This document shows, piece by piece, positions 7,314-11,553 of a stretch of 11,553 nt of DNA. The position numbers and the translations under genes were made by a program. Each line of letters opens with the position of its first letter. The first letter of the stretch is position 1. The notes beneath the pieces are model-generated. The model was given only the letters and a program-made list of their open reading frames with translations. It did no database searches and was not told where the DNA came from. Origin of the DNA: Mollicutes bacterium (GTDB lineage: Bacteria > Bacillota_I > Bacilli_A > Izemoplasmatales > Izemoplasmataceae); NCBI GenBank assembly GCA_003552275.1, contig PUKL01000127.1, forward strand, positions 1 to 11,553, written 5' to 3'.

Positions 7314-7342
7314 AGTATAACACAGTCGCGGTCGTTTGTCTA
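7314..7342 (-). promoter_or_regulatory. Sigma-A promoter of rplY overlapping the yhaM stop codon
   Basis: On the minus strand TAGACA (7342-7337, 5/6 to consensus), 17 bp, then TATACT (7319-7314, 5/6). The first three bases of the -35 box are the TAG stop of yhaM. Transcription would start near 7307, giving a leader of about 44 nt. No hairpin-plus-T terminator lies between yhaM and rplY, so operon read-through is also possible. Confidence 0.75.
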
Positions 7343-8257
7343 TGGCTTTTTGGGCTTATCGGAACGGGCCTTGTAATAGCGTTCCCGTTCCAACACACCG
7401 AGCGGCTCGGTGAACTCGCCGGGTTCGGTCTCGGCGAGGGCTTCGCCCAACACGGCGAACTTGGAATCGATGTTGTCGATGAAGTGGAGGGCCAAGGCCT
7501 CGGGAATGTTCGGTTTCTTCGGCGAGCCGAAGTTCCCGTAGTAATGATGCGAGAGCATCATATGTCTCAAGAGCACGACTTCCTCCTTGTCGGCGAGGCC
7601 GTTCTTCTCGGCGACTTTGCCGATGGCGTCGCTTCCCATGGCGAGGTGCCCGAGCAATCTTCCTTCGCGGGTGTATTCGGGCGCATAGAAGTTCGAGAGT
7701 TCGACCGTCTTGAAAAGGTCATGCAAAATGATGCCCGCGATGAGAAGATCCCTGTTCAAGAAGGTATAGACCTTGAGGAGTCCTTCGGCCAATTCCAACA
7801 TCGTGGCCGTATGGTGGGCCACCCCGCCGATATAGGCGTGATGGAAACGGGTGGCGGCGGGATAGAGGTAGAAATCCTCCCGGTGTTCTTCGTAGAGCTC
7901 CTTCGTGATGGTGGCGACGGTCGTTTCTTTGATGGAGTCGAGACTTTTCTCGATGGTCTTCTTGGTCTTTTCCACATCGATGGGGGCGAAGGGATAGAAG
8001 TCTTTCATGACGGCGATCTTCGCCGCGAAACCGATGTCCATGTCGTTGATGTGGGCATGGGATTTCACGAGATACTGGGTGCGCCCCTTGAACTCGATCG
8101 GCTCGGTCTCGAAATGATAGACCTCCTCTTCGCGGATGTCTTCTTCTTCGTCGATCCTGAGAGTGAGCCTGGTCCCGTCCGCGAGGAGCACCGACAGGGT
8201 GTTCGTCTCATAGGTCGTCTCGTTGTAGCTGTCGATCTTGGCATAGAAATTCTTCAT
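7340..8257 (-). CDS. yhaM: YhaM-family 3'-5' exoribonuclease (HD domain)
   Basis: A 305-residue cytoplasmic protein; the family shortens RNA (and can act on DNA) from the 3' end with metal ions bound by an HD domain. B. subtilis YhaM is 314 residues. An N-terminal beta-rich OB-type region spans about residues 1-85 (VLLADGTRLTLRI, 23-35). The HD domain has His148/149 (GGVAHHTATML), His179-Asp180 (ILHDLFKTVEL), His204 (RLLGHLAMG), His237/238 (MLSHHYYGNFGSPKKP) and DNIDSKF (261-267), the last two very typical of YhaM. The usual HD-x-G-K has Phe instead of Gly (HDLFK). The ATG at 8257 overlaps the pulA stop as ATGA, indicating translational coupling; AAAGGAT lies just upstream inside pulA. It ends with a TAG that is part of the rplY -35 box. 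It shares an operon with cca, another tRNA/RNA 3'-end enzyme. Confidence 0.88.
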   Translation of the reverse strand: MKNFYAKIDSYNETTYETNTLSVLLADGTRLTLRIDEEEDIREEEVYHFETEPIEFKGRTQYLVKSHAHINDMDIGFAAKIAVMKDFYPFAPIDVEKTKKTIEKSLDSIKETTVATITKELYEEHREDFYLYPAATRFHHAYIGGVAHHTATMLELAEGLLKVYTFLNRDLLIAGIILHDLFKTVELSNFYAPEYTREGRLLGHLAMGSDAIGKVAEKNGLADKEEVVLLRHMMLSHHYYGNFGSPKKPNIPEALALHFIDNIDSKFAVLGEALAETEPGEFTEPLGVLERERYYKARSDKPKKP

Positions 8258-10347
8258 GTGTGTCCATCCTTTCCGAGTTTCATGACGGTGGTGGAAATCC
8301 GGGTGAGTTCGAGTTCGTTGTGGCATCCTTGGTCAAGACCCGCTTCCGAATGGAAGAGCGGCCGGGCCGGAGCGGGGAAACGGAAGTGTTCACGGGAGGG
8401 ATTGTTCTTGAAGATGACGAGGAGGTGCTCTTTTTCATCACGGAGCCGATAGAGCAACGTGCCGCTTTTTTTCGTCTCGACGGCAATCTTCTTGTGTATC
8501 TCTTTTTTGTCTTCGAGCCGAAAGAGCGGATGTTCGGCGCGAAGGCGGATGAGTTTGCGTACATCGTCGACGTCACCATGATGTGCATCGAGGAGCGACC
8601 AGTCGATGCGGTTGACGTCATCGGGACTCTTGTAGCTGTTGCCGATCCCTTTCTTCGTCCGATAGAACTCCTGGCCGGCATGGAGGAAGGGGACGCCCTG
8701 GGCGAGGACGACGAGGGCCGTGGCGAGTTTCTGGGCCCGGCGACGGTCTTCTCCATCGGCGTCCTTCATGGCTTTTGTCGTCTTGTCGAAGAAGGTGTGG
8801 TTGTCGTGGCATTCGACATAGTTCAACGCTTGACGGGGGGTCTGCAGGGCGGGTTTCAATCCGGTGCCGCCCCCGAGTAGTTTCGTCATGGTCTTTGCGG
8901 ATGGCTTCGCCCCCGTGGCGAAGCCTTTCTTGGCAAGCTCGAACGTGGAACCTTTCACAACCTCACGGAACGTGTCGTTGAAGAAACCGATCCGTTCGTC
9001 CATGTCGGGGTTGTCCAAGTGGGAGAGTCTTTTGCGGGGGAGGACGGAGGGGATGTTCCAGCCTTCACCGTATACAAGGATGTTCTCGTCCACCTCGTGC
9101 AATGCCGCCGCCGCGGCATGCATCGTGTCTTTGTCGATGAGGCCCATGAGGTCGAAGCGGAACCCGTCGATCCGGTAGGTCTTCGCCCAGAAAAGAAGCG
9201 AGTCCTTGATGAACTTTCGCACCATCCTGCGTTCGGTGGCCAGATCGTTCTCGCAACCGGACGCGGCGGTGAGGTGACCGTGATGGTCGACCCGGAAGAA
9301 ATAGCCGGGCAACATCCTGCCGAAGGGGTGGGTCTTGTCATTGTAGACGTGATTGAAGACGACGTCCATGACGATGCCGATGCCTTCGTTGTGATAGGCG
9401 TCGATCATCTGTCTCAGTTCGTCGATGCGGGCGTAGGGGTCGGTGGGATCGGAGGCATATGATCCCTCGGGGACATTGTATTGGGAAGGGTTGTAGCCCC
9501 AGTTATAGGCCGCTGTCGGGTCTTTTTCGTCGACGCCTTCGAAATCGAAGAAGGGCAAAAACTGTACGTGGGTGATGCCGAGAGAGCGGATGTGGTCGAA
9601 ACCTACCGGACGGCCTTCCTCGGTGCGCAAGCCTTTGGTCGAGGCCGCGAGGAAGGTCCCCCGTCGCACGGTGGCGAGGTCGGCACCCATCGTCAAATCG
9701 CGAATGGAGGCCTCATAGATCACGGGCGGCATCTTGTGGCGGGGTCGCTCGTTTTGTAAGGGGTGGAAACGGGCGGGGTCGACGACATAGTTCCAAACAC
9801 CGTTGGCGTCGGAGGCGATGGCGTAAGGGTCGGTGAAAACCTTCGTCTTCCCGTTGATGCGCGCTTGGAAACGATAAGGAGTCCTTTCGAGGTCGCCTTC
9901 CACCACGGCCACAAAGACACCCCTGCCGTCATAACGCATGGGATGTTCCTCGGTTGCATCCCGCTTCCGCAAGAGCACCTTCGGCTCACGGGCGATGGGG
10001 GTCCACATCTTGAAGGTGGTCCGCGCTTCGGTGTAGGTCACACCGAGGTCGTCACCTTCGTAATAATAATCGCGGTCGAAAGCTTCGGTGCGGACGATGC
10101 GTCCGCTTTTCAACTCCGTCGCGAAGCCTTCGGTGTCGATCAGCCGATAGGGTATTTCCGGCCTGATCGGGGTGTCGGAACGGGCGATGAGCTTTCGCGG
10201 GCCGGAGCCTGCTTGTCGCTCGACGATGTGCAGGCGGAGTCTCTCATCGTCATGGACGAGATGGAAAGGGGGGTTCTCCCCGTCGTCCGCGCCGATGATG
10301 ACGGTGACGGTGTGGAAATCTTCCAGATAGGCATCGGTGTGCTTCAT
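8254..10347 (-). CDS. pulA: Type I pullulanase (alpha-1,6 debranching enzyme), intracellular
   Basis: A 697-residue GH13 enzyme that hydrolyses alpha-1,6 branch points in pullulan, glycogen or limit dextrins. No signal peptide is seen, so it probably acts in the cytoplasm, as B. subtilis AmyX does. N-terminal region about 1-95; CBM48-like domain about 98-190 (LGVTYTEARTTFKMWTP, 101-117); GH13 barrel about 205-590 with the type I signature YNWGYNP (281-287; commonly YNWGYDP), MDVVFNHVYN (327-336), nucleophile Asp399 in DGFRFDLMG, acid/base Glu428 in YGEGWNIPS, and Asp515 in VECHDNHTF; then a short C-terminal beta domain. Length fits compact type I pullulanases of about 700 residues. The ATG at 10347 lies 1 nt after the cca stop, preceded by AGAGGAT; the frame is open about 36 codons upstream, but that part lies inside cca. 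Its stop overlaps the yhaM start by 4 nt. Confidence 0.95.
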   Translation of the reverse strand: MKHTDAYLEDFHTVTVIIGADDGENPPFHLVHDDERLRLHIVERQAGSGPRKLIARSDTPIRPEIPYRLIDTEGFATELKSGRIVRTEAFDRDYYYEGDDLGVTYTEARTTFKMWTPIAREPKVLLRKRDATEEHPMRYDGRGVFVAVVEGDLERTPYRFQARINGKTKVFTDPYAIASDANGVWNYVVDPARFHPLQNERPRHKMPPVIYEASIRDLTMGADLATVRRGTFLAASTKGLRTEEGRPVGFDHIRSLGITHVQFLPFFDFEGVDEKDPTAAYNWGYNPSQYNVPEGSYASDPTDPYARIDELRQMIDAYHNEGIGIVMDVVFNHVYNDKTHPFGRMLPGYFFRVDHHGHLTAASGCENDLATERRMVRKFIKDSLLFWAKTYRIDGFRFDLMGLIDKDTMHAAAAALHEVDENILVYGEGWNIPSVLPRKRLSHLDNPDMDERIGFFNDTFREVVKGSTFELAKKGFATGAKPSAKTMTKLLGGGTGLKPALQTPRQALNYVECHDNHTFFDKTTKAMKDADGEDRRRAQKLATALVVLAQGVPFLHAGQEFYRTKKGIGNSYKSPDDVNRIDWSLLDAHHGDVDDVRKLIRLRAEHPLFRLEDKKEIHKKIAVETKKSGTLLYRLRDEKEHLLVIFKNNPSREHFRFPAPARPLFHSEAGLDQGCHNELELTRISTTVMKLGKDGHT

Positions 10348-10348
10348 G

Positions 10349-11536
10349 TCAGTCTGTATCCTCTTTGGTCTCGAGTATGCGGGCGGCCTCGCGCAAGAGC
10401 GCTTCTTTGTCGTTTTCGACGCGTCCTTCCAAGACGGCCCGTAGGAGTTCTTCATGGGTCGTGCCGATGTGTTTTTTGTCTTTCACCTTGAAGGCCTGGG
10501 CGATATCGCCGCCTTTCAAGGCCATCTCTTCACGTTTGCGGATGGGGAGTCGTTCATCGATTGCGCGAATCCGTTCGCGTTGGTCCGCACCGCCTAGAAG
10601 ACGGTTCACCCGGTCGGCTCGTTCGCAGGCTCGCTTGCCCGTTTCGAACACGTGCAAGGGCGTGAAGCCTCCGTCGCGGGTGGCTTCATGCAACTTGCGG
10701 ACGGTCTCCACTTGCTTAGTGAAAGCCTTGGAAAAGCGCCATGTTTCGATATCGAGGCCGTCGACGACGGCCATGAGGGCGAAGGCGGTCACCGCATCGA
10801 AAGCGTGCGGACTCGCGGCGAGGATGCGCACCCCTTCGACAGAGCCGAAAAGGCTCGCGGCGAAGGAGACATCCAGCATCGACCGCAAGGCCAGACGGGC
10901 GCGGGGAGCAGGCAAGAGTTTCAAGAGCTCGTCTTGCACCCTTTCGATGGATATCGCGGCGATGAGACGACCTTTCGCGTGCAGGGCCCGGGCGGTCGAT
11001 TCTTCGAGGGAAAAGCCGAGCTCGGCTTGGAAACGGAAAGCCCGGAGCATCCTGAGCGCGTCTTCTTCGAACCTCTCTTCGGCGTCGCCGATGGCCCTGA
11101 TGAGCCCTTTCTCGAGGTCTTTTCTTCCCCCGTGATGATCAAGGATCCGACCACTTTGGTCCATGACGAGCTGGTTGATGGTGAAATCGCGCCGGGCGAG
11201 GTCGGCGGCGAGCGAATCGCTGAAAGTGATCTCTTCGGGATGACGGTGGTTGTCATAGCGGGCTTCGCTTCTGAAGGTCGTGACCTCGAAAGCGAAGCCG
11301 TCCTCGAGCACGGTGAGGGTGCCGAAAGCGGCCCCCGTCTCCTTGACCCGGGAGAAGAGCTCCTTCACCTCTTCGGGACGGGCCGACGTGGTGATGTCGA
11401 TGTCTTTCGTGGAGCGGCCCATAAGAAAATCGCGGACGAAGCCGCCGACAAAATAGGCTTCATGACCCGCTTTTTCCAATCGCCGCAAGATCTTTTCACC
11501 GGTGTTTTGCTGTTTTTTCACATCGAACCACCACAT
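10349..11536 (-). CDS. cca: CCA-adding tRNA nucleotidyltransferase (class II)
   Basis: A 395-residue cytoplasmic enzyme that adds or repairs the 3'-terminal CCA of tRNAs without a nucleic acid template. Motifs: nucleotide-binding FVGGFVRDFLMG (29-40), catalytic carboxylates in KDIDIT (Asp45, Asp47), Glu84 in FEVTTFRSE, RRDFTINQL (115-123), and the templating region FEEDALRMLRAFRF (156-169, with the EDxxR pattern); an all-helical C-terminal body follows. Length is normal for bacterial CCA enzymes (about 390-410). The start is uncertain: the ATG at 11536 lacks a Shine-Dalgarno and has a -10-like TATAAT only 3 nt upstream, whereas an in-frame GTG at 11521 (codon 6) follows GGTGG. It is the first visible gene of the cca-pulA-yhaM operon; its stop is 1 nt from the pulA ATG. 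Confidence 0.93.
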   Translation of the reverse strand: MWWFDVKKQQNTGEKILRRLEKAGHEAYFVGGFVRDFLMGRSTKDIDITTSARPEEVKELFSRVKETGAAFGTLTVLEDGFAFEVTTFRSEARYDNHRHPEEITFSDSLAADLARRDFTINQLVMDQSGRILDHHGGRKDLEKGLIRAIGDAEERFEEDALRMLRAFRFQAELGFSLEESTARALHAKGRLIAAISIERVQDELLKLLPAPRARLALRSMLDVSFAASLFGSVEGVRILAASPHAFDAVTAFALMAVVDGLDIETWRFSKAFTKQVETVRKLHEATRDGGFTPLHVFETGKRACERADRVNRLLGGADQRERIRAIDERLPIRKREEMALKGGDIAQAFKVKDKKHIGTTHEELLRAVLEGRVENDKEALLREAARILETKEDTD

Positions 11537-11539
11537 AGG

Positions 11540-11545
11540 ATTATA
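11540..11545 (-). promoter_or_regulatory. -10 element (TATAAT) directly upstream of cca
   Basis: The minus strand reads GTATAGTATAATCC just before the ATG at 11536. The -35 box would lie outside the window (beyond 11553), so the promoter cannot be confirmed. If used, transcription would start at or within the first codons of the annotated reading frame. Confidence 0.5.
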
Positions 11546-11553
11546 CTATACAC

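Noticed and set aside
6559..8452. Long plus-strand frames antisense to rplY, yhaM and the pulA end
   Set aside because: They are shadows of conserved genes, without promoters or recognisable products.
1..11553. tRNA, rRNA, CRISPR, insertion sequence, attachment site or phage signals
   Set aside because: I looked for cloverleaf-like segments, regularly spaced repeats, terminal inverted repeats and transposase-like motifs on both strands by eye and saw none; intergenic regions are all under 170 bp and are accounted for by promoters and terminators.

Overview
The window is a densely packed bacterial chromosomal segment with seven protein-coding genes and no rRNA, tRNA, CRISPR array or insertion sequence that I can see. 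The sequence is GC-rich with strong G/C preference at third codon positions. Shine-Dalgarno sites are strong (GGAGGT, AAGGAG) and promoters are sigma-A type. Gene content (one-polypeptide pyruvate:ferredoxin oxidoreductase, WalJ/YycJ, YhaM, Ctc-type bL25, intracellular type I pullulanase, a large foldase-like lipoprotein) points to a fermentative anaerobe of the Bacillota or a closely allied lineage. Five of the six visible stop codons are TGA and one is TAG, so the standard genetic code is used and code-4 mycoplasmas are excluded. I cannot name the genus.

Layout, left to right. (1) 1-2988, minus: nifJ/por, pyruvate:ferredoxin oxidoreductase, cut by the left window edge so that its C-terminal part is missing; it has its own promoter and a 5' leader. 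(2) 3131-3907, minus: walJ, a metallo-beta-lactamase-fold hydrolase, with a good promoter. (3) 3908-4069: a divergent promoter region. (4) 4070-6523, plus: an 817-residue, very acidic, secreted lipoprotein made of two tandem SurA/PrsA-like modules. It ends in a rho-independent terminator that lies back to back with the terminator of the next gene. (5) 6616-7263, minus: rplY/ctc, ribosomal protein bL25 with a long acidic tail. (6) 7340-11536, minus: a compact operon read cca -> pulA -> yhaM, with a 1-nt gap between cca and pulA and a 4-nt ATGA overlap between pulA and yhaM. The yhaM stop codon lies inside the -35 box of the rplY promoter, so rplY can be made from its own promoter and possibly also by read-through.

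The genes are mostly housekeeping: pyruvate oxidation to acetyl-CoA with ferredoxin reduction (nifJ), glycogen/alpha-glucan debranching (pulA), tRNA 3'-end maturation (cca), RNA 3'-5' turnover (yhaM), 5S rRNA binding (rplY), envelope-linked control (walJ) and extracytoplasmic folding (the lipoprotein). I see no defence system, mobile element or clear new pathway. The least ordinary item is the tandem acidic foldase-like lipoprotein. Very long open frames lie antisense to most genes; I judge them by-products of codon bias.
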